Assembly: GCA_947573135.1 (NCBI GenBank)
Contig: CANPDU010000020.1
Location: 1 to 55,004, forward strand
Source: an uncultured Bacteroidales bacterium
GTDB taxonomy: Bacteria > Bacteroidota > Bacteroidia > Bacteroidales > Muribaculaceae
DNA: 55,004 nt
Reading direction: 5' to 3'
Positions 16,477 to 26,693 of this stretch are shown here, in pieces. The translations under genes and the position numbers were made by a program. Under the pieces are notes generated by a model. The model had not been told where the DNA came from and made no database searches. It saw only the letters and a program-made list of their open reading frames with translations. Position 1 is the stretch's first letter; every line of letters begins with the position of its first letter.

Positions 16477-18102
16477 ATGAAAAAAATATTCAAATTATCA
16501 TCTATAGCCCTGATTGCTCTTTCATTTGCGTCTTGCAATGACTGGCTTGACGGAGTCGAAAACACATCTACAGTCGACGATGTTGCTGTTTTCGATACTG
16601 AAACAACTGTCGATTATTATCTCGACGGTTTCTACACATGGATTGGGAAGTATGGCCAGCTCGACATGAACAACTACCAGTTCAGCGGATCGTGGACCGA
16701 AGCAATGACCGATATCTTTAAATACTCGGGCTCGTTCACTTTCACACGCGCAGGCATTCCCAATACCTATGCGGAACTCGCCGTGCCCATGACTCCCGAT
16801 GCAAATCAACTCAGCTGCTGGGACAATGCTTATTCTTCAATCCGCCGCATAAACCAGTTCCTTACTTTGGAACAGAAATATGCGGGAAAATTCAAAGACA
16901 GTCAGCGAACCATCTGGAGAGCTCAGGCTCGTTTTTTCCGTGCATTCATAAATTTCCAGCTTGCAAAACGCCACGGCGGCAGCATCATTCTCTTTGACGC
17001 GCTCCCCGATGGCCCAAACAAAGCTCGTTCGACTGCTGAAGAAGTCTGGAACTTCATTGAGGACGATCTCGACTTCGCTACTGAAAATCTTCCTGAATCT
17101 TGGAATAGCTCAAACACAGGTCGCATCACTCGTTGGGCAGCTCTCGCATTCAAATCTCGCGTTATGTTGTATGCCGAGCGTTGGCAGGAAGCTTATGATG
17201 CAGCTAACGAAGTTATACTCAATGGCCCGTATGATCTTGTGGATTCTTACATCGCTGCTACAGCCGGCGGAAACAAGGAGTCCATTATCGAATGCCGCTA
17301 TGATGCTCAGTTAGGCCCGAACACTCAGTACGACTATTATTACAGCCCCGCTACTGACAATCCCGGTGCTTGTGGCCCGGCTCCGACTCAGGAACTCGTT
17401 GAATGCTATGAAAAAGCCGACGGATCTAAAGTCGACTGGACTCCGTGGCACGGTACTACAAACGAGGTTCCCCCCTACGATCAGCTCGAACCGCGCTTCG
17501 CTGCGACAGTCCTCTATCCCGGCTGCACCTGGAAAGGTCAGACTCTCGACATGTCTGTTCAGGGTCCCAATGTCGTTTTCTTCGATTACGGCACACAGAC
17601 TCAGGCCAACGGCAATACTTGCACAGGTTATCTCGTACGCAAGTTCCTCAATCCCGACATGAAAGACGTTATCGGCATCCGAAGCGGTCAGACTTGGGTA
17701 GAACTTCGTTTCGCCGAAGTGCTCCTGAACTTTGCCGAAGCTTCTTACAGACTTAACAAGATGGACGATGCCCGCAGCGCGCTCAATCGCGTACGAGCAC
17801 GTGTCGGACTCCCCGCTAAAGCCTCAACCGGCAATGGCTTCTTTGCTGACTATCGCAACGAACGTAAGCTCGAGCTTGCTTTCGAAGGTCAGCTCTACTG
17901 GGATATGGTTCGTTGGAAACTTTGTGCTACCGAATACAATAATTACCGACGTCACGGCGTTAAAGTAAGTAACGGTACTTATACTTATGTTGAGGTTGAC
18001 AATAACGATCTGAGATACAGCGAGAAATGTTACATTCTTCCCGTACCCCAATCTGAGATCAACAACAACAATCTTATCGAACAGTACGATAATTGGAGAT
18101 AA
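16477..18102 (+). CDS. SusD/RagB-family surface glycan-binding lipoprotein
   Basis: A 541-residue lipoprotein (signal ending SFASC, Cys20) with the all-alpha, TPR-containing SusD fold. Typical C-terminal features are EVLLNFAEASYR, LNRVRARVGLP, RNERKLELAFEGQLYWDMVRWK and LPVPQSEINNN. It sits on the outer-membrane surface as the lid and glycan-binding partner of the adjacent SusC. Length and order are normal for a polysaccharide utilisation locus. Confidence 0.93.
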   Translation: MKKIFKLSSIALIALSFASCNDWLDGVENTSTVDDVAVFDTETTVDYYLDGFYTWIGKYGQLDMNNYQFSGSWTEAMTDIFKYSGSFTFTRAGIPNTYAELAVPMTPDANQLSCWDNAYSSIRRINQFLTLEQKYAGKFKDSQRTIWRAQARFFRAFINFQLAKRHGGSIILFDALPDGPNKARSTAEEVWNFIEDDLDFATENLPESWNSSNTGRITRWAALAFKSRVMLYAERWQEAYDAANEVILNGPYDLVDSYIAATAGGNKESIIECRYDAQLGPNTQYDYYYSPATDNPGACGPAPTQELVECYEKADGSKVDWTPWHGTTNEVPPYDQLEPRFAATVLYPGCTWKGQTLDMSVQGPNVVFFDYGTQTQANGNTCTGYLVRKFLNPDMKDVIGIRSGQTWVELRFAEVLLNFAEASYRLNKMDDARSALNRVRARVGLPAKASTGNGFFADYRNERKLELAFEGQLYWDMVRWKLCATEYNNYRRHGVKVSNGTYTYVEVDNNDLRYSEKCYILPVPQSEINNNNLIEQYDNWR

Positions 18103-18136
18103 TAAACAACCTTATTCACTTTTTAACTCTTAAAAT

Positions 18137-19861
18137 ATGAAAAAAATCTTATCATTCGTGTCTGCTGCAGCCGTCGCTTTCGCTTTCTCGGCCTGTCAGG
18201 ACCCCTATGAATTTACGCCTGAGCACCACAATGAGAATCTGCTCTCGTTCACGGCGTCTTTCTATAACGATAATGAGGCTTATAATGCCTTCCCTGCGGA
18301 AATTGACTACTCGGCTGGTACTATTAAGGTCATATTCCCATATACATACCCCCCGAATACCGACAGCTATCTCGTCGATGCAAACCTCACTCATGTTCGC
18401 GTACAGTGCAACACTGTTCTCGGTGCTACAGTTGAGCCTGAACTTGTATGGATGGACTTGACTAAAGAACACCACATAACTGTGACCGGTCTTGACGGCG
18501 ACCGCAAGGAATTCACTATTACAAGTGAAATCCGTAAAAGCAACGAGTGCGAAATCACTGACTTCACCATTACCGCTCTTGGGATTTCTGGCGCCATCAA
18601 CACTTCGACCAACGAGATCATGCTTATATCTGCCGACGAGATCGGCATGCAGCATGCTTCGATACTCATGTCTCACGGAGCTACTATTTCTCCCGATCCT
18701 CGCACTGAGCTCATCAACTTCGATCAAGAAAACGAGTTCACTGTAACAGCTCAGAACGGAGTAGACAAACGTGTCTACAAGACCGTCAAGGGGGTGCCCG
18801 CAATCTTGCCGTCAGGAGCTAACTTCGGACGCGCATCAGTACGCTGGGTCAACAAACTCGAGTCTTACGGCATCGCACCCACAACCGATCTGACAAGCTG
18901 TGCCGCCGGTCTTGCTGTCACCGGCGACTATCTGGTACTCAATCAGGTCGGCAATGCTCAGGCTATTTATCTCAATGCCAAGACTGGCGAACAGGTCGGC
19001 ACTATCGATCTCAGCGCTGTCGGCATGAGTGCGGCCGGTTACCTCAATAACTACCGCATGACTTCCGACAACAACGGCAACATTGTCATTTCAAACTTCT
19101 CTAAAGACAATGGCGGTACATTCACAATCTGGCGTAAGGCCGGCATCAATGGTCCTGTTGAACAGTACATCTCGTATGCCGCAGGAGTCAACGTCGGCGA
19201 CCAGCTTTCTGTCGTAGGTAGCCTTGATGGTGATGCCATCATTACGGCATCCATCAATGGTTCAAGCGTCGATTTCTTCCGCTGGACTGTAACAGGTGGT
19301 GTTCTCAAAAGCCAGACTCCCGAACGGATTTCGATCAGCGGTTATGAAGGTACATGCTGGGGCAACGCCGATATCGCATATACAGACCCGTCAAATCCCA
19401 GCAGCGACTATATTGGGGCTGCCTACATGAAATTTGCCGGGGTTGAGACCACAACTCGTGGTGCCGCATATGTAAACGGTTCCAACAACTCGATTACATC
19501 TCAGGGATCAAGAGTCGTTTCATCAAACTGGGTCATCAATGCTGCCGATGTTATCGAATTCAACAAAGTGAAATACGCTGTTCATAACTCTATCAACACA
19601 TTCACCTGGGGAACAGACGACAACATATATCTGTACGACCTATCGCCCAACGATTTGTCATCTTCGCCGATCGACTTCGGCACCGGTGGCATGGGCTTCC
19701 TCGGAAAATACGGAGCTATGGCCTGCGGCAGTACCGGTCTTGCCCGCAATGCCGGAGACGTCAAGTTCGCGGTTTCTTCGAACGGTATCTATCTGTATAT
19801 CTTCTTCGAATTCGCTAACGGATACGTGGGCATGATCCAGGCCGACTGCCTTGACATGTAA
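18137..19861 (+). CDS. Surface lipoprotein with DUF5018-like domain (SusE/SGBP position)
   Basis: A 574-residue lipoprotein (signal ending FSACQ) directly after SusD, where surface glycan-binding proteins normally lie. Residues about 30-210 look like tandem Ig/DUF5018-type beta domains (a YSAGTIKVIFPY segment, then ITVTGLDGDRKEFTI, then a repeat ending FTVTAQNGVDK). The C-terminal 350 residues resemble a beta-propeller, with repeated strands and a Gly/Asn-rich composition. Inferred role: binding the target glycan at the cell surface. No catalytic motif was recognised. Domain naming is from memory of the family. Confidence 0.7.
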   Translation: MKKILSFVSAAAVAFAFSACQDPYEFTPEHHNENLLSFTASFYNDNEAYNAFPAEIDYSAGTIKVIFPYTYPPNTDSYLVDANLTHVRVQCNTVLGATVEPELVWMDLTKEHHITVTGLDGDRKEFTITSEIRKSNECEITDFTITALGISGAINTSTNEIMLISADEIGMQHASILMSHGATISPDPRTELINFDQENEFTVTAQNGVDKRVYKTVKGVPAILPSGANFGRASVRWVNKLESYGIAPTTDLTSCAAGLAVTGDYLVLNQVGNAQAIYLNAKTGEQVGTIDLSAVGMSAAGYLNNYRMTSDNNGNIVISNFSKDNGGTFTIWRKAGINGPVEQYISYAAGVNVGDQLSVVGSLDGDAIITASINGSSVDFFRWTVTGGVLKSQTPERISISGYEGTCWGNADIAYTDPSNPSSDYIGAAYMKFAGVETTTRGAAYVNGSNNSITSQGSRVVSSNWVINAADVIEFNKVKYAVHNSINTFTWGTDDNIYLYDLSPNDLSSSPIDFGTGGMGFLGKYGAMACGSTGLARNAGDVKFAVSSNGIYLYIFFEFANGYVGMIQADCLDM

Positions 19862-19890
19862 TCTCAATCATTATTAATATTTTGTATTCA

Positions 19891-21336
19891 ATGAAATTAT
19901 CATCTTTCTCCTGCATTAATCTCGCCACTGCCATGGTGGCGGGATTAATGTCTCTTTACTCTTGCAGCAATGACGACGGTCTCAAGTACTGGGATATTGA
20001 AGAGGAACCCACTACCGAAAAAGTTCCGCTGAAACCTCGCTACATTTGGGTTGACGCTTCTTCTAACTCTCAGGACTTTTTTACCGATAAAAGCACTATC
20101 GCCAGAGATCTTGCTCTGGCTAAGGAAGCCGGTTTCTCAGACGTTGTAGTAGATGTCCGTTCGACTACAGGTGACTTGCTCTATAAGTCATCTCACTGTC
20201 AGCTAGTAACATCTTTCAACGCGTGGCCTATTGGCGGTGGCGGCAAAAAGACATTCTACTATGACGGAAGTTGGGATTATCTTCAGACTTTTATTGATGA
20301 AGGTCACAAACTCGGTCTCAAGATACATGCCGGCTTCAACACTATGACCGGCGGCACAGCTAACGGAGGTCCGATAGACGGAAGCGCTTCAATTAATGCG
20401 GCCGGTATCCTGTTCCGTGATCCTGCAAAGAAAGAATGGGCTACATACCGTTACAATAATGGCAAACCGACCAACACTCTCGATCTCAGCGAAGAAACCG
20501 AGAAATTCTTCAATCCTGCTCATCCTGAAGTTCAGGAATATCTTTGCAATCTGCTTAAGGATCTTGCTAAGTATGACCTCGACGGCATAGTTCTTGACCG
20601 CGGTCGTTTCAATGATCTTCACTCAGACTTTTCAGATATTAGCCGCCGCCAGTTCGAGGACTACATTGGAAAGAAAGTGACAAACTGGCCTACGGATATT
20701 CTACCCGCCGGTTCGACAAGCTCTACGTTGGGAGCAAACTACACTGAGTACACCAAACTTTGGCTTGAATACCGCGCTAAGGTTATCTATGACTTCATGG
20801 TGAAAGCCCGCGAAGCCGTGAAATCTGTAAATCCTGATATTATGTTTGGTGTATATGTCGGCGCATGGTATAATTCTTATTATAACACCGGCGTTAACTG
20901 GGCATCAAAACGTTATAATGCAGTTGCCAACCACAAATGGGCCACGGCAAGATATAGCGAATATGGATATGCTGCTCTCATGGATCACATTCTGCTCGGG
21001 GCCTATGCCAATCCGAAAGCTGTCAATGGTACAGGAGAATGGTCTATGGAAGGCTTCTGCAGTCAGGGCAAAACTAAGATCGGCAACGACTGTCCCGTTG
21101 TTGTCGGCGGTCCCGACGTTGACTGGAGATGGTCCGGTTCCGGCGCTCAGTATTCCAAAACTGATATTCTCGATGCAATAGAGAAATCAGTCGGAGCCTG
21201 CATCAACGCTTGCGACGGATACTTCCTCTTCGATATGATCCATCTAAAGATTGATCCCGAAAAATGGGATGCAATCAGCGATGGTAACAATGCTTATATT
21301 GACGACTGGAATAAAAAATACGGTGATAAGCAATAA
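19891..21336 (+). CDS. GHL10/DigH-like glycosidase lipoprotein
   Basis: About 481 residues from ATG 19891; an earlier TTG at 19882 is less likely. Lipoprotein signal ending SLYSC. The rest is a TIM-barrel of the glycosyl-hydrolase-like 10 (DUF187) type: RYIWVDASS at the start, AKEAGFSDVVVDVRSTTGD on the first strands, AGFNTMTGG, then YDLDGIVLDRGRF with the likely acidic residues. E. coli DigH (YddW) of this family cleaves denuded peptidoglycan strands, so an aminosugar glycan substrate is plausible. It is the only glycosidase-like protein in the locus and ends at a strong terminator. Confidence 0.75.
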   Translation: MKLSSFSCINLATAMVAGLMSLYSCSNDDGLKYWDIEEEPTTEKVPLKPRYIWVDASSNSQDFFTDKSTIARDLALAKEAGFSDVVVDVRSTTGDLLYKSSHCQLVTSFNAWPIGGGGKKTFYYDGSWDYLQTFIDEGHKLGLKIHAGFNTMTGGTANGGPIDGSASINAAGILFRDPAKKEWATYRYNNGKPTNTLDLSEETEKFFNPAHPEVQEYLCNLLKDLAKYDLDGIVLDRGRFNDLHSDFSDISRRQFEDYIGKKVTNWPTDILPAGSTSSTLGANYTEYTKLWLEYRAKVIYDFMVKAREAVKSVNPDIMFGVYVGAWYNSYYNTGVNWASKRYNAVANHKWATARYSEYGYAALMDHILLGAYANPKAVNGTGEWSMEGFCSQGKTKIGNDCPVVVGGPDVDWRWSGSGAQYSKTDILDAIEKSVGACINACDGYFLFDMIHLKIDPEKWDAISDGNNAYIDDWNKKYGDKQ

Positions 21337-21384
21337 TGCACCCACTCGTATATTCCATTAATCGGCAATGTTTTACTTTATCCC

Positions 21385-21422
21385 CACAAAAAGCTTGAAA
21401 GACACCTTTCAAGCTTTTTGTG
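21385..21422 (+). terminator. Strong terminator of the susCD transcription unit
   Basis: Perfect 17-bp stem (21385-21401 with 21406-21422) and 4-nt loop, with A-rich left arm and T-rich right arm. It separates the susCD unit from the phosphoesterase/esterase unit and could work in both directions. Confidence 0.88.
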
Positions 21423-21493
21423 TTTAATAATCTCCTTAAACGTTCTTTAAAGACCTTATTGACCTAAATGACTTTATAGACCCTAAAATCCTT

Positions 21494-22972
21494 ATGATAA
21501 AAAAATTTCTACTCTCTGTCCTACTCACATCTCTGTCCCTCAACGCATTTGCCTGGGGAATGTCAGAAACAATATCCGGATCCGTAACCTGCGGCAAGAA
21601 ACCTCTTGCCGGAGTAGTAATTTCCGACGGCTTCAACTGCACCGTAACCGACGCTCAGGGACATTACACTCTTCAGAAAAACGATCGCGCGACCAATATC
21701 ACAGTGTCAACTCCGTCAGGTTATCTTCCTCCCGTAGACGAGTTCAACCGCCCGATGTTCTTCATCCCGGTCGAAGAAGGCCGCAACGACTACAGCTTCA
21801 CACTGAAGAAAAATCCAAAGGACGACAAGCAGCATGTGTTTCTGGCGCAGGCCGACATTCAGGTCGTTAACGAGGACGAACTATGTCAGTTTGACGAGCA
21901 GGTGGCCGATGCGCGCGAGCATCTCCGCCAGTATGACGACCGCGACCGTTTCGTGCTCGACGCGGGCGACGTTGTCGGCGACCATCCGGAGCTCTATGAG
22001 TCAAGTCTACGCCACCGCTCGGGTTTCGGAGTCCCCTACTATATCGCAAATGGCAACCACGACATGCAGTACTACGGACGGACTCATGAAACATCGAAAA
22101 AACGCTTCGAGCAAAACATCGGCCCGACCAACTACTCGTTCAACCGCGGCGACGTACATTACGTGACCATCGACAACTGCTTCTACATCGGCCGTGACTA
22201 CTTCTACATGGGCTATGTCGACGAACAGACTTTCGACTGGCTGCGCCAGGATCTGTCTTATGTGCCCGAAGGATCAACGGTAGTGATGCTGATGCACATC
22301 CCCGTAGCGTGGGACGCCGAAGTGAAGCCCTTCTCCTACAACGGCAAGTGTGTCGGCGAAGAGACCGTCAACGGACGTCATCTCATCGAAATGCTCAAGC
22401 CCTACAAAACCCACTTCATCACCGGCCACCAGCACTGGACGCGTAATGTCGAATACAGCGACCGCTGCTTCGAGCATAACACACCGGGCGCATGCGGTAT
22501 GTGGTGGGACATACCTCTCTGCTCCGACGGCACTCCTCAAGGCTACGGCGTGTATATCGTCGACGGCCCTGACATAAAATGGTATTTCAAAAGCAAAGGC
22601 CGCGATAAAGACTATCAGATGAGAGTCTATGCGCCCGGAGCTGACGACAAATATCCTGATGAAATCATAGCAAACGTATGGAACTACGATCCGCAGTGGA
22701 AAGTCGAATGGCTTGAGGACGGTAAAGTGGCCGGCGAAATGACTCAGTACGAAGGTAAGGATCCGCTGACCGTAGAGCTCACCGCCGACAAGTCGAAACT
22801 GCGCTACTCATGGATCGGCGCGGCCAACACTTCGCATCTCTTCCGCGCTAAGCCCAACAATCCCGGTGCAAAGCTCGCTGTCAGGGTGACCGACCGCTTC
22901 GGCAACACCTTCACCGCAACCCCTAAAAAATCTCACTCGTCTGACCTGTCCGAATCGTCAATCAATCACTAA
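21494..22972 (+). CDS. Secreted calcineurin-like phosphoesterase (MetallophosN/C type)
   Basis: A 492-residue exported protein (signal ending NAFA). Order: N-terminal carboxypeptidase-like/MetallophosN beta domain (residues 25-105), metallophosphatase core (115-350) and C-terminal beta domain. Metal ligands visible are Asp121, Asp156/Asp159, Asn188-His189, His268 and His312/His314. The first motif is D-I-Q rather than the usual D-x-H, so one metal site differs from the classic pattern; this occurs in relatives. It probably cleaves a phosphomonoester or diester, perhaps a decoration on the glycan. First gene after the terminator, 16 bases before the DUF5009 gene. No clear promoter was found. 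Confidence 0.82.
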   Translation: MIKKFLLSVLLTSLSLNAFAWGMSETISGSVTCGKKPLAGVVISDGFNCTVTDAQGHYTLQKNDRATNITVSTPSGYLPPVDEFNRPMFFIPVEEGRNDYSFTLKKNPKDDKQHVFLAQADIQVVNEDELCQFDEQVADAREHLRQYDDRDRFVLDAGDVVGDHPELYESSLRHRSGFGVPYYIANGNHDMQYYGRTHETSKKRFEQNIGPTNYSFNRGDVHYVTIDNCFYIGRDYFYMGYVDEQTFDWLRQDLSYVPEGSTVVMLMHIPVAWDAEVKPFSYNGKCVGEETVNGRHLIEMLKPYKTHFITGHQHWTRNVEYSDRCFEHNTPGACGMWWDIPLCSDGTPQGYGVYIVDGPDIKWYFKSKGRDKDYQMRVYAPGADDKYPDEIIANVWNYDPQWKVEWLEDGKVAGEMTQYEGKDPLTVELTADKSKLRYSWIGAANTSHLFRAKPNNPGAKLAVRVTDRFGNTFTATPKKSHSSDLSESSINH

Positions 22973-22988
22973 CTAAAACCAATCTACA

Positions 22989-24410
22989 ATGAAAAATCTA
23001 AGAGCTGAGTCCCTCGACTCTCTTCGCGGCTTCGCCATCTTCATGATGGTGCTGTCCGGATCGATCCTGACATGGGTCCTACCGGCATGGATGGCCCATG
23101 CACAGTGTCCGCCCCCGTCCGGCACATTTGAACCTTCTGTATATGGCATAACATGGGTTGACCTCGTCTTCCCTTTCTTTCTCTTCTCTATGGGAGCTGC
23201 TTACCCATTCGCAATCGGGTCCCGCATCAAACGTGGTGCCGGCATCGGTCGTCTTATTGTCGATGCGCTATGGCGTTTCATAAAGCTTGCCTATTTTGCC
23301 CTGTTCCTTTACCACATCAATCCCTGGGCTCTCGCTGCCGGTGAACCCCAGACTGCCGGAGACTGGCTGCTGACCCTTTTCGGGTTCGCGCTCCTTTTCG
23401 CCATCTATCTCCGCATTCCATGGCAAATAAACCCCTGGGTGCGACGTATTATACATTGGATAGGCGTACTCGTTGCCTCCGCCATCATGATATGGGTCGA
23501 TACACGTAATGGCGGCCAAATCGATCTCTTCCGCAGCAACATCATCATTCTCGTCCTTGCGAATATGGCCGCGTTCGGTACTATCATCTATATTCTGACG
23601 ATGAAACGTCCCTGGGCCCGTGTTGCGGTTCTTCCTTTCCTTATGGGAATAATTCTTTGCAAAAACCTTGACGGCACTTGGCAGCAGGCTGTCTATAACT
23701 GGTCTCCGCTTCCATGGCTCTACAGGTTCGACTATCTGAAATATCTGTTTATTGTCATTCCCGGTACGTTTGCCGGTGAATACCTTCGCTCATGGATAAG
23801 CGACCGTTCAAAAATGACTGGATCACTGATCCTAAAGCACAACTGGACGACAGCCTGCGTTCTCATTCTGTCTGCAATTCTGATTGCGCTCAACGTATGG
23901 ATGCTTTTCGACCGTATGCTCGTTGTCAATTTCTTTGTCAGCCTTGGTATCGTAGCAGCTATTCGCATTCTCGTCTGCTATCTGCCTTCAGCTTCTGCCT
24001 TCCTCACCCGACTCGTCAATCTTGGCGGTTATCTGCTTATTCTCGGCCTTGTATTCGAGGCATTCGACGGCGGCGTACGCAAAGATCCCTCTACTTTCAA
24101 CTACTACTTCATCACTTCCGGACTCGCATGTTACTGCCTGACGGCTTTCGTCATCCTCTGTGACATCTATCGCGCACGCTTCATAACTGCTCCGTTTGCT
24201 CTATCCGGCAAAAACCCCATGATCGCATACGTTGCTGCACAATTGTTTATTATGCCGGTCCTGAATCTATGCCACATCGGTGACGCTTATACTCTTTCTT
24301 TCTTCGAGCAGACACCATTCCTCGGCTTCCTGCATGGCTTCATCGTCACTTCACTCGCGATTCTGACAGCTGCCATGTTCACTAAGATAAAATGGTTCTG
24401 GCGCACTTGA
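22989..24410 (+). CDS. DUF5009 / HGSNAT-like membrane acyltransferase
   Basis: A 473-residue membrane protein with about 11-12 helices. The N-terminus SLDSLRGFAIFMMV and then DLVFPFFLFSMGAA match the family of heparan-alpha-glucosaminide N-acetyltransferase (COG4299/DUF5009). The human enzyme carries acetyl groups from cytosolic acetyl-CoA across the membrane to a sugar amine on the other side. By analogy this protein may acylate a periplasmic sugar, but acceptor and direction are unknown. It lies in one run with a phosphoesterase and three predicted esterases. Confidence 0.75.
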   Translation: MKNLRAESLDSLRGFAIFMMVLSGSILTWVLPAWMAHAQCPPPSGTFEPSVYGITWVDLVFPFFLFSMGAAYPFAIGSRIKRGAGIGRLIVDALWRFIKLAYFALFLYHINPWALAAGEPQTAGDWLLTLFGFALLFAIYLRIPWQINPWVRRIIHWIGVLVASAIMIWVDTRNGGQIDLFRSNIIILVLANMAAFGTIIYILTMKRPWARVAVLPFLMGIILCKNLDGTWQQAVYNWSPLPWLYRFDYLKYLFIVIPGTFAGEYLRSWISDRSKMTGSLILKHNWTTACVLILSAILIALNVWMLFDRMLVVNFFVSLGIVAAIRILVCYLPSASAFLTRLVNLGGYLLILGLVFEAFDGGVRKDPSTFNYYFITSGLACYCLTAFVILCDIYRARFITAPFALSGKNPMIAYVAAQLFIMPVLNLCHIGDAYTLSFFEQTPFLGFLHGFIVTSLAILTAAMFTKIKWFWRT

Positions 24411-24446
24411 CAACGCACGGAACTTAATTCTAATTATAAACTACAT

Positions 24447-25544
24447 ATGAAAAAAATATTAGCGGTCCTCCTGCTCGCAGCAGCCGCATCATCTTTACAT
24501 GCTCAGGTAAAATGGCATTCGGCCGACAATCTGCCTCTCATCGGCAAAGCCGTTGATGACGCATCGACAACCGGTCGCTACCAGCGTATTCCTGACTCAC
24601 TGCTTAACACTGTTCGCGGGGGTGCTCTCGCCGGACTTGGCCGTAACTCTGCCGGTATGGCTCTGCGTTTTGCGGCGAAGACAAGCCGCGTAGACGTGAA
24701 ATGGAATTCGCTATTTAAAACCCTGATGAACCATCAGACTCCGACTGGTTCGCGTGGCCTTGATCTATACACCTTGCTACCCGACGGCACATGGACTTTT
24801 GTCAACTCTGCCCGTCCGGACGTCAACAGTCATCATTCCGAGGCAAACGTCATATCCAACATGGAGCCTGTCATGCGTGAATATCTGCTCTACCTTCCGC
24901 TCTACGACGGTGTCGATAGTCTTTACATCGGCCTTGATCCCGACGCTGAGTTGCAACAGCCCTCCGAGTCTCTTCATGCTGCAAAACCGATCGTAATGTA
25001 CGGGACAAGCATACTTCAGGGCGGTTGCGCCAACCGCGCCGGCATGGCTCACACCAACATCCTTGCACGCCGTCTCAACCGCGAGATCATCAATCTCGGG
25101 TTCAGCGGCAACGGTCAGCTCGATCTTGAGATCGCCAGCGTGATAGCAGCCATTCCCGATCCCGGACTGATCGTGCTCGACTTCGTTCCAAACGTTAATG
25201 AGCAGCAGATTGAGACTCTCATGATACCGTTTTTCGAAATCATCCGCAGTGCGCACCCCGACGTACCTGTTCTTTTCGTCGAGGATCCGCAGTTCACCCA
25301 CTCGCGTTTCGACAAAGCTATGTATTCGGAAGTGACCACACGCAACGCGATGATGAGAGAACGCTACAACAGGCTCACCGCACAATATGATAACCTCCAC
25401 TATCTCGCCAATGATCATATCATCGGCACGGACGGCGAAGCGACTGTCGACGGCATACATTTCACAGATCTCGGATTTATGCGGTATGCTGACTTACTCG
25501 AACCGATTATCCGCCGCATCGCACTGCCCGTAAACAATCAGTAA
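24447..25544 (+). CDS. Secreted SGNH/GDSL esterase, paralogue 1 of 3
   Basis: A 365-residue exported protein (signal ending SLHAQ). An N-terminal jelly-roll GxDLY domain (GSRGLDLY at 101-108) precedes an SGNH hydrolase domain. Catalytic residues visible: nucleophile Ser188 in YGTS, block II Gly/GNG in GFSGNGQ (218-224), and Asp335/His338 in DGIHFTDLG. This architecture fits carbohydrate O-acetylesterases. First of three tandem copies that share most of their sequence, 36 bases after the DUF5009 gene. Probably periplasmic or surface; acetyl is the likely leaving group but is not proven. Confidence 0.84.
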   Translation: MKKILAVLLLAAAASSLHAQVKWHSADNLPLIGKAVDDASTTGRYQRIPDSLLNTVRGGALAGLGRNSAGMALRFAAKTSRVDVKWNSLFKTLMNHQTPTGSRGLDLYTLLPDGTWTFVNSARPDVNSHHSEANVISNMEPVMREYLLYLPLYDGVDSLYIGLDPDAELQQPSESLHAAKPIVMYGTSILQGGCANRAGMAHTNILARRLNREIINLGFSGNGQLDLEIASVIAAIPDPGLIVLDFVPNVNEQQIETLMIPFFEIIRSAHPDVPVLFVEDPQFTHSRFDKAMYSEVTTRNAMMRERYNRLTAQYDNLHYLANDHIIGTDGEATVDGIHFTDLGFMRYADLLEPIIRRIALPVNNQ

Positions 25545-25566
25545 ATCCATCTTTACATCTTATCCG

Positions 25567-26664
25567 ATGAAAAAATTTATCATTTTTATCTTCTCTGCCA
25601 TATCTGCGTTCTCTGCTTTTGCAGGTGACATCGTATGGCATTCCGCCGATTCCTTGCCGTTATTGGGCAAAGCTGTCGATGATGCCGTTACATCAGGCAG
25701 ATATCAGCGTATTCCCGACTCGCTGCTCAACACTGTTCGCGGAGGTATGCTCGCCGGTCTTGGCCGCAACTCTGCCGGCATGGCTGTCCGCTTCGCGTCC
25801 GACAGTCCGCAGATCAACGTTAAGTGGCATTCAATCTTTAAAACATTGATGAACCATCAGACGCCGACAGGCACACGCGGGCTCGACCTTTACACTCTCC
25901 TCCCCGACGGCACATGGACTTTCGTAAACTCTGCCCGACCCGATGTCAACAGCTACAACACCGAGGCATATGTTATCGGCAACATGAATCCGGAGATGCG
26001 CGAATATCTCCTCTATCTCCCGTTATATGATGGCATTGACAGCCTATATATCGGGACTGTCGGCGATGCCGTTCTCAAATCGCCGTCCTTAGAATTGCCG
26101 TCGGTAGGTAGGCAGATTGTATTCTATGGTACAAGCCTTTTGCAAGGCGGCTGCGCCAACCGCCCGGGTATGGCTCACACCAACATCCTCACGCGTCGTC
26201 TCAACCGCGAAGTGATCAACCTCGGCTTCAGCGGCAACGGCCAGCTCGACCTTGAGATCGCTCAAGTCATGGCCGCTATTCCCGATCCTGCGCTGATAGT
26301 CCTCGAGTGCGTGCCTAACGCAAGTGTCGAACAGATATCCACTCTACTCATTCCGTTCTATGAAATCATACGCAAGGCTCACCCGGATGTTCCATTCCTA
26401 TTTATCGAAGATCCGATTTTTCCGCATCTTAGATTCGACAAAGAGGCTGCCGCACGTGTAAAAGCGAAAAATGAAATATGGAAAAAACGCTACGAACAGC
26501 TTGCCGCCAAAGATCCCAATCTCCATTACCTCGCGGCTGATCATATCCTCGGACTTGACAACGAAGCCACTGTCGATGGTCTTCACTTCACCGATCTCGG
26601 GTTCATGCGTTATTCCGATTTACTCGAACCCATAATACGCCGCATAGCAAAACCTGCAAAATAA
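25567..26664 (+). CDS. Secreted SGNH/GDSL esterase, paralogue 2 of 3
   Basis: A 365-residue paralogue of the preceding gene, with a different signal peptide (ending SAFAG) and the same GxDLY plus SGNH layout: TRGLDLY, YGTSLLQGGCA, GFSGNGQLDLE, DGLHFTDLG. All catalytic residues are kept. It diverges most in the 160-180 linker and in the 280-310 region, which may shape substrate choice. It shares a 53-nt exact match with paralogue 3. Separated from its neighbours by 22 and 29 bases, so probably cotranscribed. Confidence 0.84.
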   Translation: MKKFIIFIFSAISAFSAFAGDIVWHSADSLPLLGKAVDDAVTSGRYQRIPDSLLNTVRGGMLAGLGRNSAGMAVRFASDSPQINVKWHSIFKTLMNHQTPTGTRGLDLYTLLPDGTWTFVNSARPDVNSYNTEAYVIGNMNPEMREYLLYLPLYDGIDSLYIGTVGDAVLKSPSLELPSVGRQIVFYGTSLLQGGCANRPGMAHTNILTRRLNREVINLGFSGNGQLDLEIAQVMAAIPDPALIVLECVPNASVEQISTLLIPFYEIIRKAHPDVPFLFIEDPIFPHLRFDKEAAARVKAKNEIWKKRYEQLAAKDPNLHYLAADHILGLDNEATVDGLHFTDLGFMRYSDLLEPIIRRIAKPAK

Positions 26665-26693
26665 ATAATCAACCACGCTACACAATTTTGTAA

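Noticed and set aside
24777-25460. 227-residue minus-strand frame
   Set aside because: Antisense to SGNH esterase 1; similar shadows occur opposite copies 2 and 3, showing it stems from shared codon use.
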